In this document: positions 8,768 to 15,953 of the stretch, piece after piece
How positions within the stretch are numbered: the first letter of the stretch is position 1
How the letters are laid out: each line of letters opens with the position of its first letter
Assembly: GCF_014648635.1 (NCBI RefSeq)
Contig: NZ_BMRM01000009.1
Location: 1-64,000 of the forward strand
DNA length: 64,000 nucleotides
Direction: 5' to 3'
Source: Streptomyces cinerochromogenes
Lineage (GTDB): Bacteria; Actinomycetota; Actinomycetes; Streptomycetales; Streptomycetaceae
Made by a program: the position numbers and the translations under genes
Notes under the pieces: generated by a model
What the model saw: the letters and a program-made list of their open reading frames with translations, nothing else
The model's database searches: none
Told to the model about the DNA's origin: nothing

Positions 8768-9829
8768 ATGCGAAGCAGCGGCAGCGGCAAGAGCGGCGGG
8801 CGCGGTAACTACCGCGGTGCCGGCAACGACAGGGACCAGAAGCAGGGGCAGGGCCGGCCCCGCAAGCCCCGCCCCGAGGAGCGCCGCTACGACGTGGGCC
8901 CCGGGGCCACCAAGGACGGCCCCAAGGCCGGACGCGGCGGGGCGGCCCGCGGCGGCGCCAAGGGCGGCCCGAAGCGGCCCCAGCAGGGCGGTCGTACGGC
9001 CCCGGCGCGCTCGCGGGAGTACGAGACCCGGGTGGAGGAGCGCAACCGGGACCGGTACGCGGGCAAGAAGGACATCAAGCTGCCCAAGACCTTCCCCGGC
9101 GCCGAGCAGGAGGGCGAGCGGCTGCAGAAGGTCCTCGCGCGCGCGGGCTACGGCTCCCGGCGGGCCTGCGAGGAGCTGATCGACCAGGCCCGGGTCGAGG
9201 TGAACGGCGAGATCGTCACCGAGCAGGGCAAGCGGGTCGACCCGGAGAAGGACGAGGTCAAGGTCGACGGCCTGACGGTCGCGACCCAGTCGTACCAGTT
9301 CTTCTCGCTGAACAAGCCCGCCGGTGTCGTCTCCACCATGGAGGACCCGGAGGGCCGGCAGTGCCTCGGTGACTACGTCACCAACCGCGAGACCCGGCTC
9401 TTCCACGTCGGGCGGCTGGACACCGAGACCGAGGGCGTCATCCTGCTCACCAACCACGGCGAGCTGGCGCACCGCCTCACCCACCCGAAGTACGGCGTGA
9501 AGAAGACCTATCTCGCCGCGATCGTCGGGCCGATCCCGCGCGACCTGGGCAAGCGCCTGAAGGACGGCATCCAGCTGGAGGACGGCTACGCGCGCGCGGA
9601 CCACTTCCGGGTGGTCGAGCAGACCGGCAAGAACTACCTGGTCGAGGTGACCCTGCACGAGGGCCGCAAGCACATCGTGCGCCGGATGCTGGCGGAGGCG
9701 GGCTTCCCGGTCGAGAAGCTGGTGCGCACCTCCTTCGGCCCGATCACACTGGGCGACCAGAAGTCCGGCTGGCTGCGGCGCCTGTCGAACACCGAGGTCG
9801 GCATGCTGATGAAGGAAGTCGACCTCTAA
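8768..9829 (+). CDS. rluB: RsuA/RluB-family pseudouridine synthase
   Basis: This 353-residue enzyme probably isomerises a uridine in rRNA. After a basic Gly/Arg/Lys-rich N-terminal tail of about 110 residues there is an S4 RNA-binding domain (ERLQKVLARAGYGSRRACEE). The catalytic domain follows, with the Asp-bearing motif VGRLDTETEG and the downstream segment LAHRLTHPKYGVKKTY. The basic tail probably binds RNA and is much longer than in enterobacterial RluB. The start ATG 8768 is 13 bases after the scpB stop, in the same operon. Assignment to the RsuA/RluB/RluE/RluF family is firm. The exact target (23S rRNA, as for RluB) is inferred from the conserved scpB neighbourhood. Confidence 0.9.
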   Translation: MRSSGSGKSGGRGNYRGAGNDRDQKQGQGRPRKPRPEERRYDVGPGATKDGPKAGRGGAARGGAKGGPKRPQQGGRTAPARSREYETRVEERNRDRYAGKKDIKLPKTFPGAEQEGERLQKVLARAGYGSRRACEELIDQARVEVNGEIVTEQGKRVDPEKDEVKVDGLTVATQSYQFFSLNKPAGVVSTMEDPEGRQCLGDYVTNRETRLFHVGRLDTETEGVILLTNHGELAHRLTHPKYGVKKTYLAAIVGPIPRDLGKRLKDGIQLEDGYARADHFRVVEQTGKNYLVEVTLHEGRKHIVRRMLAEAGFPVEKLVRTSFGPITLGDQKSGWLRRLSNTEVGMLMKEVDL

Positions 9830-9850
9830 AGCGCCTTGCCGTGATCACCG

Positions 9851-9885
9851 TCCCCCTTTATTGTCATGGTGACGATAAAGGGGGA
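9851..9885. promoter_or_regulatory. Near-perfect palindrome overlapping the RBS of the ADP-ribosylglycohydrolase gene
   Basis: The left arm TCCCCCTTTATTGTCA (9851-9866) and right arm TGACGATAAAGGGGGA (9870-9885) are inverted repeats with one mismatch and a 3-base spacer. The right arm contains the Shine-Dalgarno run. It could be a repressor operator (GTCA...TGAC core) or an RNA hairpin hiding the RBS. From memory the core is reminiscent of NrtR-type NAD-regulon sites; this is unverified. Confidence 0.7.
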
Positions 9886-9892
9886 CGTGCAT

Positions 9893-10900
9893 ATGTCCAA
9901 GCAGCCGGCGACCGGAGCGCTTCTCGGCCTCGCCCTGGGGGACGCCCTCGGCTTCCCGACCGAGTTCAAGACCGTGCCGCTGATCGAGTCGGTGTTCGGG
10001 CCCTGGCGGAAGCTGGAGCTGCCGGAGCGGGCGCGCGTCTCCGACGACACCCAGATGACCCTCGCCCTCGGGCGGGCCTTGCGCACGGCCATGGAGCGCG
10101 GACACCTCGCCCCCGAGCGGCTGGAGCGGCCCCTGCGCGAGGAGTTCGTGGACTGGTACCGGTCGCCGGAGAACAACCGCGCCCCGGGCAACACCTGTCT
10201 GCGGGCCTGCGAGCTGCTCACGGCGGAGGGCCGCGCCTGGCAGGACGCCAGCCAGATCGGCTCCAAGGGCTGCGGTGCCAACATGCGGGTCGCCCCGATC
10301 GGACTCGCGCCGTGCCTGAGCGCCGAACAGCGGGCCGGCGCGGCCCAGTTGCAGTCCGCGCTCACCCACGGCCACCCCACCGCGCTGGCCGCCTCCGACC
10401 TCACCGCCCACGCCGTCCACCTGCTCGCCCGGGGCACCGACCCGGCCGGACTGGTCGGGCAGCTGCGCTCGTACGCCCTGGACAACCGCACCCGCTACCA
10501 CCACACCTGGCTCGGCGACCTGTGGACCCGCTCCCAGGACCCCGGCCCCGAGCACTTCATCGCGCGCGGCTGGGACGAGTGCCTGGAGATCCTCGGCCGG
10601 CTCCAGGAGGCCGTACGGACCGTCTCCCCGGAGACCGACCCGTGCCTGGCCACCGGCGAGGGCTGGATCGCCGAGGAGGCCCTCGCCACCGGGCTGCTGT
10701 GCTTCCTGCTCTTCCCCGGCGAGCCCGTCACCGCCCTGCGCCGCGCCGCCTGCACCGCCGGCGACTCCGACTCCATCGCCTGCCTCACCGGTGCCTTCGC
10801 GGGCGCCTGGCTGGGCGCCGGTGCCTGGCCCGCCGACTGGACCGGCCGGATCGAGTACCGAGGCGACCTGTTGGCCCTCGGAGCGCTCTGGGACGCTTAG
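9893..10900 (+). CDS. ADP-ribosylglycohydrolase (DraG-like) family protein
   Basis: This 335-residue protein probably removes ADP-ribose from a modified macromolecule or small molecule. Family landmarks are GALLGLALGDALGFPTEF at the N-terminus, SDDTQMTLALGRAL (metal-binding Thr/Asp) near residue 50, GNTCLRAC with GCGANMRVAPIGLAP near residue 125, and GDSDSIACLTGAFAGAWLG near residue 290, the second metal-binding Asp cluster. The start ATG 9893 has AAGGGGGA 7 bases upstream, inside the palindrome described at 9851-9885. The nucleotidyltransferase gene follows after 3 bases, so the two form an operon. The substrate is not evident. Confidence 0.92.
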   Translation: MSKQPATGALLGLALGDALGFPTEFKTVPLIESVFGPWRKLELPERARVSDDTQMTLALGRALRTAMERGHLAPERLERPLREEFVDWYRSPENNRAPGNTCLRACELLTAEGRAWQDASQIGSKGCGANMRVAPIGLAPCLSAEQRAGAAQLQSALTHGHPTALAASDLTAHAVHLLARGTDPAGLVGQLRSYALDNRTRYHHTWLGDLWTRSQDPGPEHFIARGWDECLEILGRLQEAVRTVSPETDPCLATGEGWIAEEALATGLLCFLLFPGEPVTALRRAACTAGDSDSIACLTGAFAGAWLGAGAWPADWTGRIEYRGDLLALGALWDA

Positions 10901-10903
10901 TCC

Positions 10904-11653
10904 ATGATCGACGACCTCGACATCGACCTGGCCCCGGTGGTCGCGGAACAGCCCGACCCGCTGCTGTTCGCCACCGTCTCCGGCGCCCACCTGTACGGCT
11001 TCCCCTCGCAGGACTCCGACGTGGACCTGCGGGGCGTCCATCTGCTCCCCGCCGCCGACCTCGTCGGACTGCGCGAGCCGGAGGAGACCCGCTCGCGGAC
11101 CTGGGTCCGGTACGGCGTCGAGCTGGACCTCGTCACCCACGACCTGCGCAAGTTCGTACGGCTGATGCTCCGCCGCAACGGCTATGTGCTGGAGCAGCTG
11201 CTCTCGCCCCTCGTCGTGCACACCACCGACGCCCACCGGGAGCTGGCCGACCTGGCCCCCGGCGTCCTCACCGGCCACCACGCCCACCACTACCGCGGGT
11301 TCGCGGTGACCCAGTGGCGGCTGTTCGAGAAGACCGGCGAACTCAAGCCGCTGCTCTACACCTTCCGTGTGCTGCTCACCGGCATCCACCTGATGCGCAG
11401 CGGCGAGGTCCAGGCCCATCTGCCCACCCTCCTGGAGGAGGTCGGCGGGCCCGGCTACCTGCCCGAGCTGATAGCCGCCAAGCGGGAGCGGGAACACGGC
11501 ACGGCCGACGTCGACCGCGAGCGCGTCGAGGCCGACGTGGAGCGGCTGCACGACGTGCTCGACGAGGCGCAGGCCGGCTCAGCCCTGCCCGACGCCGCCG
11601 GCGCCCAGGACGCCCTGCACGACCTCGTGGTCCGGCTCCGCCTGGCGGGCTGA
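10904..11653 (+). CDS. COG3541-type predicted nucleotidyltransferase (first copy)
   Basis: This 249-residue protein has a polymerase-beta-like nucleotidyltransferase core. The motif SGAHLYGFPSQDSDVDLRGV near residues 24-44 holds the G-S/G...D-x-D catalytic pattern. A mostly helical C-terminal region follows (HHYRGFAVTQW, ELKPLLYTFRVLLTGIHL). It is co-transcribed with the ADP-ribosylglycohydrolase gene, separated by 3 bases. Its end overlaps the convergent paralogue by 75 bases. COG3541 members are thought to transfer a nucleotide to RNA or protein, but the substrate is not established. A functional link to ADP-ribose or NAD metabolism is inferred from the neighbour only. Confidence 0.85.
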   Translation: MIDDLDIDLAPVVAEQPDPLLFATVSGAHLYGFPSQDSDVDLRGVHLLPAADLVGLREPEETRSRTWVRYGVELDLVTHDLRKFVRLMLRRNGYVLEQLLSPLVVHTTDAHRELADLAPGVLTGHHAHHYRGFAVTQWRLFEKTGELKPLLYTFRVLLTGIHLMRSGEVQAHLPTLLEEVGGPGYLPELIAAKREREHGTADVDRERVEADVERLHDVLDEAQAGSALPDAAGAQDALHDLVVRLRLAG

Positions 11654-12322
11654 GGCACGGCGCGCCCGGTACAGGAAACCGGCCACGCGCGCGTGGTCCG
11701 GCTCCGGCGGCAGCGGGCTGCCCCGCAGGGCCTCCTCGGCCTCGGCCGCCAGCCGGACCATCCACGCCTCGACCGCGGCCCACGGCACCTCGCCGTGCTT
11801 CACCGCCAACAGGCGCTCGCGCTGCTCACCGACGTCGATCACCAGCTCGCCGGTGCGCAGCAGGTCCCGGGCGCTCGTCAGCAGCCGCAGCAGATGCATC
11901 GCGTGCTTCCAGCGCGGGGCGCCCGTCGCGCGGACGTCCGCGTCGAGCTTCCTGCGCTGGCCGAGGGCGTACCGCGTGAAGGTGCCGTACACCTGCCGGG
12001 ACAGGAAGGCGCCGCGCAGGGACAGCAGCTCGCGGCCGGTGGCGTCCACGTGCTCCACCAGCGGGGAGTGCAGGCACTCCAGGATGTTCGGGTTGCCGCG
12101 CAGCGCCAGCTCGCAGAAGCGTTCCAGCTCCCAGGAGAACTGCTCCTCGCCCGGCCCCTCCACATGGGTCGGCGGCTTCTCGAACCGCCAGAACAGCGGG
12201 GTCGGGGCGAGGAACACCCCGCGCCGGTCGGTGTCGCTGGCGTCCGTCGCCAGACCGAAGGCACGGGAGCCCATGACACAGGCGTAGATCGTGTGGTGGC
12301 GTACGAGGTCCTGCGGCTGCAT
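11579..12322 (-). CDS. COG3541-type predicted nucleotidyltransferase (second copy, convergent)
   Basis: This 247-residue paralogue of the protein at 10904-11653 has the same core. MGSRAFGLATDASDTDRRGV near residue 17 carries the Asp-x-Asp pattern, and SPLVEHVDATGRELL, QVYGTFTRYALGQRRKL and APRWKHAMHLLRLL match the helical region of the other copy. It is transcribed towards its paralogue, and the two coding ends overlap by 75 bases (11579-11653), so the tails are encoded on both strands. The ATG at 12322 is the first start in frame; no strong SD is obvious. Sharing of an RNA-3'-end or tRNA-modification role with the upstream pair is conceivable but unproven. Confidence 0.82.
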   Translation of the reverse strand: MQPQDLVRHHTIYACVMGSRAFGLATDASDTDRRGVFLAPTPLFWRFEKPPTHVEGPGEEQFSWELERFCELALRGNPNILECLHSPLVEHVDATGRELLSLRGAFLSRQVYGTFTRYALGQRRKLDADVRATGAPRWKHAMHLLRLLTSARDLLRTGELVIDVGEQRERLLAVKHGEVPWAAVEAWMVRLAAEAEEALRGSPLPPEPDHARVAGFLYRARRASARQAEPDHEVVQGVLGAGGVGQG

Positions 12323-12344
12323 CCCCGGAGCGTACGCGGCCCCC

Positions 12345-12839
12345 TCAGTCCACGTGGACCGAGTTTCCGTCCACCGCGACCGACCGCTTCTCCAGCGGCC
12401 TGGTCGCGGGGCCGTGGACCACCGAACCGTCGGTGATCCGGAACCTGCTGCCGTGGCAGGGACAGTCGATGGTGCCGTCCGCCACCTCGTTCACCGTGCA
12501 GCCCTGGTGGGTGCAGACCGCCGAGAAGGCCTTGAACTTCCCCTTCTCCGGCTGCGTGACCACCACCTTCTCCTTCTTGAACACCTTGCCGCCGCCCACC
12601 GGGATGTCGCCGGTCAGCGCCAGCACCCTCCCCGCGTGGGACGCCTCCTCGGCGACGGGGGTGGTCTCCTCCGCGGCGGGGGACGCCTCCTCGGCGGCGG
12701 GGGGCGCCGACGACGCCGTCATCGACGCCGTCGCCGGTGCGGCCTCGCCGCCGTCCTTGCCGCCGCACCCCACGCATCCCAGGGCGAGCGCGCCGGCGCC
12801 GGTGGCGAGGACCGTTCGCCGTGTAGCTGGCTGGGGCAT
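12345..12839 (-). CDS. Secreted/lipoprotein Rieske [2Fe-2S] protein with Tat signal
   Basis: This 164-residue Rieske ferredoxin-like protein is probably exported folded. The N-terminus ATRRTVLATGAGALALGC combines a twin-arginine motif with a Cys at the end of the hydrophobic stretch, so it may be a Tat lipoprotein. An Ala/Glu/Thr-rich linker follows. The cluster ligands are CTHQGC and CPCHGSRF, the canonical C-x-H...C-x-x-H pair. The start ATG 12839 is chosen because GGAGG lies 6 bases upstream; the longer frame to 12917 has no such site. The redox partner is unknown, and no oxygenase lies nearby. Solitary Tat-exported Rieske proteins of this type are common in Streptomyces. Confidence 0.92.
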   Translation of the reverse strand: MPQPATRRTVLATGAGALALGCVGCGGKDGGEAAPATASMTASSAPPAAEEASPAAEETTPVAEEASHAGRVLALTGDIPVGGGKVFKKEKVVVTQPEKGKFKAFSAVCTHQGCTVNEVADGTIDCPCHGSRFRITDGSVVHGPATRPLEKRSVAVDGNSVHVD

Positions 12840-12989
12840 GTCAGACCTCCGTGACAGAAGTGTGCATATCGGTGGATACCGGAACGTCCGCATCGTCTCA
12901 GCGAGCGAGCGGCGCACGCCCGTCCCGCGCGGGCTGACTAGGCTGGACGGACCAAGAACGGAACACGCATGTCAGCGAGGAGCAGCGCC

Positions 12990-13352
12990 GTGGCGGTACG
13001 AGCGGTCCGGGGGGCCGTCCAACTGGAGCGGGACGAGGCCGGGCACATGGAGGAGCAGGTGGGGGCCCTGCTCACCGCCGTCCTGGAGCGGAACGGGCTG
13101 ACCGCCGACGATTTGATCAGCATCTGGTTCACGGCCACCCCCGACCTGCACAGCGACTTCCCGGCCGCCGCCGCCCGCAAGCTCGGCATCGTGGACGTCC
13201 CCCTCATCTGCGCCCAGGAACTGGACATCGAGGGCGCCATGCCCCGGGTCGTGCGGATCCTCGCGCACATCGAGTCCGACACGCCCCGCGCCGACATCAA
13301 CCACGTCTACCTCGGCGCCGCCGCGGCCCTGCGCAAGGACATCGCCCAGTGA
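12990..13352 (+). CDS. aroH: Chorismate mutase, AroH class
   Basis: This 120-residue monofunctional chorismate mutase converts chorismate to prephenate for phenylalanine and tyrosine synthesis. VRAVRGAVQLERDE (active-site Arg), FTATPDLHSDFPA and VPLICAQELDIEGAMPR match the trimeric B. subtilis AroH type. The C-terminal HVYLGAAAALRKD carries the conserved Arg/Tyr region. GTG 12990 is preferred because GAGGAG lies 7 bases upstream and the N-terminus then aligns with B. subtilis AroH; ATG 12969 would add 7 residues. The stop overlaps the start of tyrA (GTGA), so prephenate synthesis and use are translationally coupled. Confidence 0.95.
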   Translation: MAVRAVRGAVQLERDEAGHMEEQVGALLTAVLERNGLTADDLISIWFTATPDLHSDFPAAAARKLGIVDVPLICAQELDIEGAMPRVVRILAHIESDTPRADINHVYLGAAAALRKDIAQ

Positions 13353-14434
13353 GAACCGCACTCGTCATCGGAACCGGCCTCATCGGCACCTCCGCCGCCC
13401 TGGCCCTCGCCCAGCGCGGCGTCACCGTCCACCTCGCCGACCACGACCCCGGGCAGGCCCGCACGGCCGCCGCGCTCGGCGCCGGCACCGACGAGGCCCC
13501 CGAGGGCCCGGTCGACCTGGCCGTCGTCGCCGCCCCGCCCGCCCATGTGGCCCGGGTGCTCGCCGACGCGATGCGCCGGGGCGTGGCCCGCGGCTACCTG
13601 GACGTCGCCAGCGTCAAGGGCGGCCCCCGCCGCGAGCTGGAGGCGCTCGGCCTGGACCTCACCGCGTACATCGGCACCCACCCCATGTCCGGCCGGGAGA
13701 AGTCCGGCCCGCTGGCCGCCACCGGCGACCTCTTCGAGGGCCGCCCCTGGGTGCTCACCCCCACCCGCGACACCGACACCGAGGTGCTCAACCTCGCCCT
13801 GGAGCTGGTCTCGCACTGCCGGGCCGTCCCGGTCGTCATGGACGCCGACGCCCACGACCGCGCCGTGGCCCTCGTCTCCCACATGCCCCACCTGGTGTCC
13901 AGCATGGTCGCCGCGCGCCTGGAGCACGCCGAGGAGGCCGCCGTACGGCTGTGCGGGCAGGGCATCCGGGACGTGACCCGGATCGCCGCCTCCGACCCCC
14001 GCATGTGGATCGACATCCTGTCCGCGAACCCCGGCCCGGTCGCCGACCTGCTCTCCGACGTCGCCTCCGACCTGGACGAGACGGTCCGCGCGCTGCGCGC
14101 CCTGCAGTCCTCCGACGAGGACAAGCGGGCGCAGGGCACCGCCGGCATCGAGGACGTGCTGCGCCGTGGGAACGCCGGCCAGGTGCGGGTACCCGGCAAG
14201 CACGGCAGCGCCCCGCGCGTGTACGAGACCGTCGTCGTCCTCATCGACGACCAGCCCGGCCAGCTGGCCCGCATCTTCGCGGACGCGGGCCGGGCCGGCG
14301 TCAACATCGAGGACGTCCGGATCGAGCACGCGACCGGACAGCAGGCCGGTCTGGTGCAGCTCATGGTCGAACCGAAGGCCGCCACGGCCCTGAAGGAGGC
14401 GCTGCGCGAGCGGGGCTGGGCGCTGCGCCAGTAA
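13349..14434 (+). CDS. tyrA: Prephenate dehydrogenase with ACT domain
   Basis: This 361-residue enzyme oxidatively decarboxylates prephenate to 4-hydroxyphenylpyruvate with NAD(P), leading to tyrosine. The Rossmann motif VIGTGLIGTSAAL is at residue 6. The catalytic and substrate region is GTHPMSGREKSGP near residue 110, and DAHDRAVALVSHMPHL with the conserved His follows. The C-terminal 75 residues, from VYETVVVLIDDQPGQLARI, form an ACT domain that probably binds tyrosine for feedback control. GTG 13349 overlaps the aroH stop. A hairpin follows before cmk. Confidence 0.95.
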   Translation: MRTALVIGTGLIGTSAALALAQRGVTVHLADHDPGQARTAAALGAGTDEAPEGPVDLAVVAAPPAHVARVLADAMRRGVARGYLDVASVKGGPRRELEALGLDLTAYIGTHPMSGREKSGPLAATGDLFEGRPWVLTPTRDTDTEVLNLALELVSHCRAVPVVMDADAHDRAVALVSHMPHLVSSMVAARLEHAEEAAVRLCGQGIRDVTRIAASDPRMWIDILSANPGPVADLLSDVASDLDETVRALRALQSSDEDKRAQGTAGIEDVLRRGNAGQVRVPGKHGSAPRVYETVVVLIDDQPGQLARIFADAGRAGVNIEDVRIEHATGQQAGLVQLMVEPKAATALKEALRERGWALRQ

Positions 14435-14471
14435 CGCCCGGTGAGGACGGCTCCCGCGAGCCAGTAACCTT

Positions 14472-14497
14472 GTCCGGGGCGCCCTCGCGCCCCGGAC
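14472..14497 (+). terminator. Hairpin between tyrA and cmk
   Basis: A perfect 11-bp stem, GTCCGGGGCGC / GCGCCCCGGAC, has a CCTC loop. It sits 38 bases after tyrA and 37 bases before cmk, so it may terminate or attenuate read-through. Confidence 0.65.
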
Positions 14498-14533
14498 CCC
14501 GCCCACCACCCTTCACCAGGAAGGTGCCCTCCC

Positions 14534-15229
14534 GTGGAAAACGGCGCCGCCCCGACCGCCAAGCCCGTGATCGTCGCCATCGACGGTCCCTCCGGCACGG
14601 GCAAGTCGAGCACGTCGAAGGCCGTGGCCGCGCAGCTCGGCCTCAGCTACCTGGACACCGGTGCCCAGTACCGGGCCATCACCTGGTGGATGGTGACCAA
14701 CGGCATCGACCTGGAGGACCCGACCGCCATCGCCGCCGTCGCCGGCAAGCCGGAGATCGTCTCCGGCACCGACCCGGCCGCCCCGACCATCACGGTCGAT
14801 GGTGTCGACGTCGCCGCCCCGATCCGCACCCAGGAGGTCACCTCCAAGGTCAGCGCGGTCAGCGCGGTGCCCGAGGTGCGCGCCCGGATCACCGAGCTGC
14901 AGCGCTCGCTGGCCGCGGCCGCGGAGCACGGCATCGTGGTCGAGGGCCGCGACATCGGTACGACGGTCCTCCCGGACGCCGACCTGAAGATCTTCCTCAC
15001 CGCCTCCCCGGAGGCCCGTGCGGCCCGCCGCAGCGGTGAGCTGAAGGGCGCCGACGTCCACGCCACCCGCGAGGCCCTGATCAAGCGGGACGCGGCCGAC
15101 TCCAGCCGCAAGACCTCGCCGCTCGCCAAGGCGGACGACGCGGTCGAGGTGGACACCACCGAGCTGACCCTCGCCCAGGTCATCGAGTGCGTCGTCACCC
15201 TGGTCGAGGAGAAGCGGGCCGGGAAGTGA
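14534..15229 (+). CDS. cmk: Cytidylate kinase
   Basis: This 231-residue CMP/dCMP kinase supplies CDP and dCDP for nucleic acid and phospholipid synthesis. The P-loop is IDGPSGTGKSSTSK near residue 17, followed by the CMP-binding LDTGAQYRAIT. The insert with VVEGRDIGTTVLPDADLKIFLTA is the family hallmark, and the lid ERAARR-like segment SPEARAARR and IKRDAADSSRKTSPL bind the phosphates. The start GTG 14534 has AGGAAGG 9 bases upstream. It overlaps the acyltransferase gene by 4 bases and is followed by der, the usual actinobacterial cmk-plsC-der order. Confidence 0.96.
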   Translation: MENGAAPTAKPVIVAIDGPSGTGKSSTSKAVAAQLGLSYLDTGAQYRAITWWMVTNGIDLEDPTAIAAVAGKPEIVSGTDPAAPTITVDGVDVAAPIRTQEVTSKVSAVSAVPEVRARITELQRSLAAAAEHGIVVEGRDIGTTVLPDADLKIFLTASPEARAARRSGELKGADVHATREALIKRDAADSSRKTSPLAKADDAVEVDTTELTLAQVIECVVTLVEEKRAGK

Positions 15230-15879
15230 GCCGTACGCCGGTCGCGTCGGAGCGGGGCGCCGAGGTCGGGCGGCGCATCGGCGTCGGCCTGATGTACGGC
15301 CTGTGGCGGCCGCGCGTGCTCGGCGCCTGGAAGATGCCGGCCACCGGCCCGGTGATCCTCGCCGTGAACCACTCCCACAACATCGACGGCCCGATGGTCA
15401 TGGGCGTGGCGCCCCGGCCCACGCACTTCCTGATCAAGAAGGAAGCCTTCGTCGGGCCGCTGGACGCCTTCCTGACCGGCATCGGCCAGCTGAAGGTGGA
15501 CCGGGCCACGGCCGACCGCACCGCGATCACCGAGGCCCTCGGCGTGCTGGCGGCCGGGGGAGTGCTGGGCATCTTCCCGGAGGGCACCCGGGGTGAGGGC
15601 GACTTCGCCTCGCTGCGCGCCGGGCTCGCCTACTTCGCGGTCCGCAGCGGGGCGCCGATCGTCCCCGTGGCCGTCCTGGGAAGCGCCGAGCGGCCCGGAC
15701 GGCTGGTGAAGGCGCTGCCCCCGCTGCGCTCCCGCGTCGACGTCGTCTTCGGCGACCCGTTCGAGGCGGGCGACGGCAGCGGGCGGCGTACGCGCAGGGC
15801 GCTGGACGAGGCGACCGAGCGCATCCAGAAGCAGCTCACCGGCCATCTGGAAAACGCCAGGCGCCTGACCGGGCGCTAG
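15226..15879 (+). CDS. plsC: 1-acyl-sn-glycerol-3-phosphate acyltransferase-like (PlsC family)
   Basis: This 217-residue membrane-associated acyltransferase probably makes phosphatidic acid in phospholipid synthesis. The catalytic HX4D motif is NHSHNIDGP near residue 48. The glycerophosphate-binding FPEGTRGEGDF lies near residue 118, and the third block APIVPVAVLG follows. The start GTG 15226 overlaps the cmk stop; an upstream in-frame start would lie inside cmk and is unlikely. Between cmk and der this gene is conserved in actinobacteria. Exact acyl and acceptor specificity cannot be read from the sequence. Confidence 0.9.
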   Translation: MSRTPVASERGAEVGRRIGVGLMYGLWRPRVLGAWKMPATGPVILAVNHSHNIDGPMVMGVAPRPTHFLIKKEAFVGPLDAFLTGIGQLKVDRATADRTAITEALGVLAAGGVLGIFPEGTRGEGDFASLRAGLAYFAVRSGAPIVPVAVLGSAERPGRLVKALPPLRSRVDVVFGDPFEAGDGSGRRTRRALDEATERIQKQLTGHLENARRLTGR

Positions 15880-15953
15880 GCGACACTTGAGTAGTGGATC
15901 AGCCGCTGTACGGCGGTCCACCGATCACCACGAACGAACGAGGTACGGACTTC

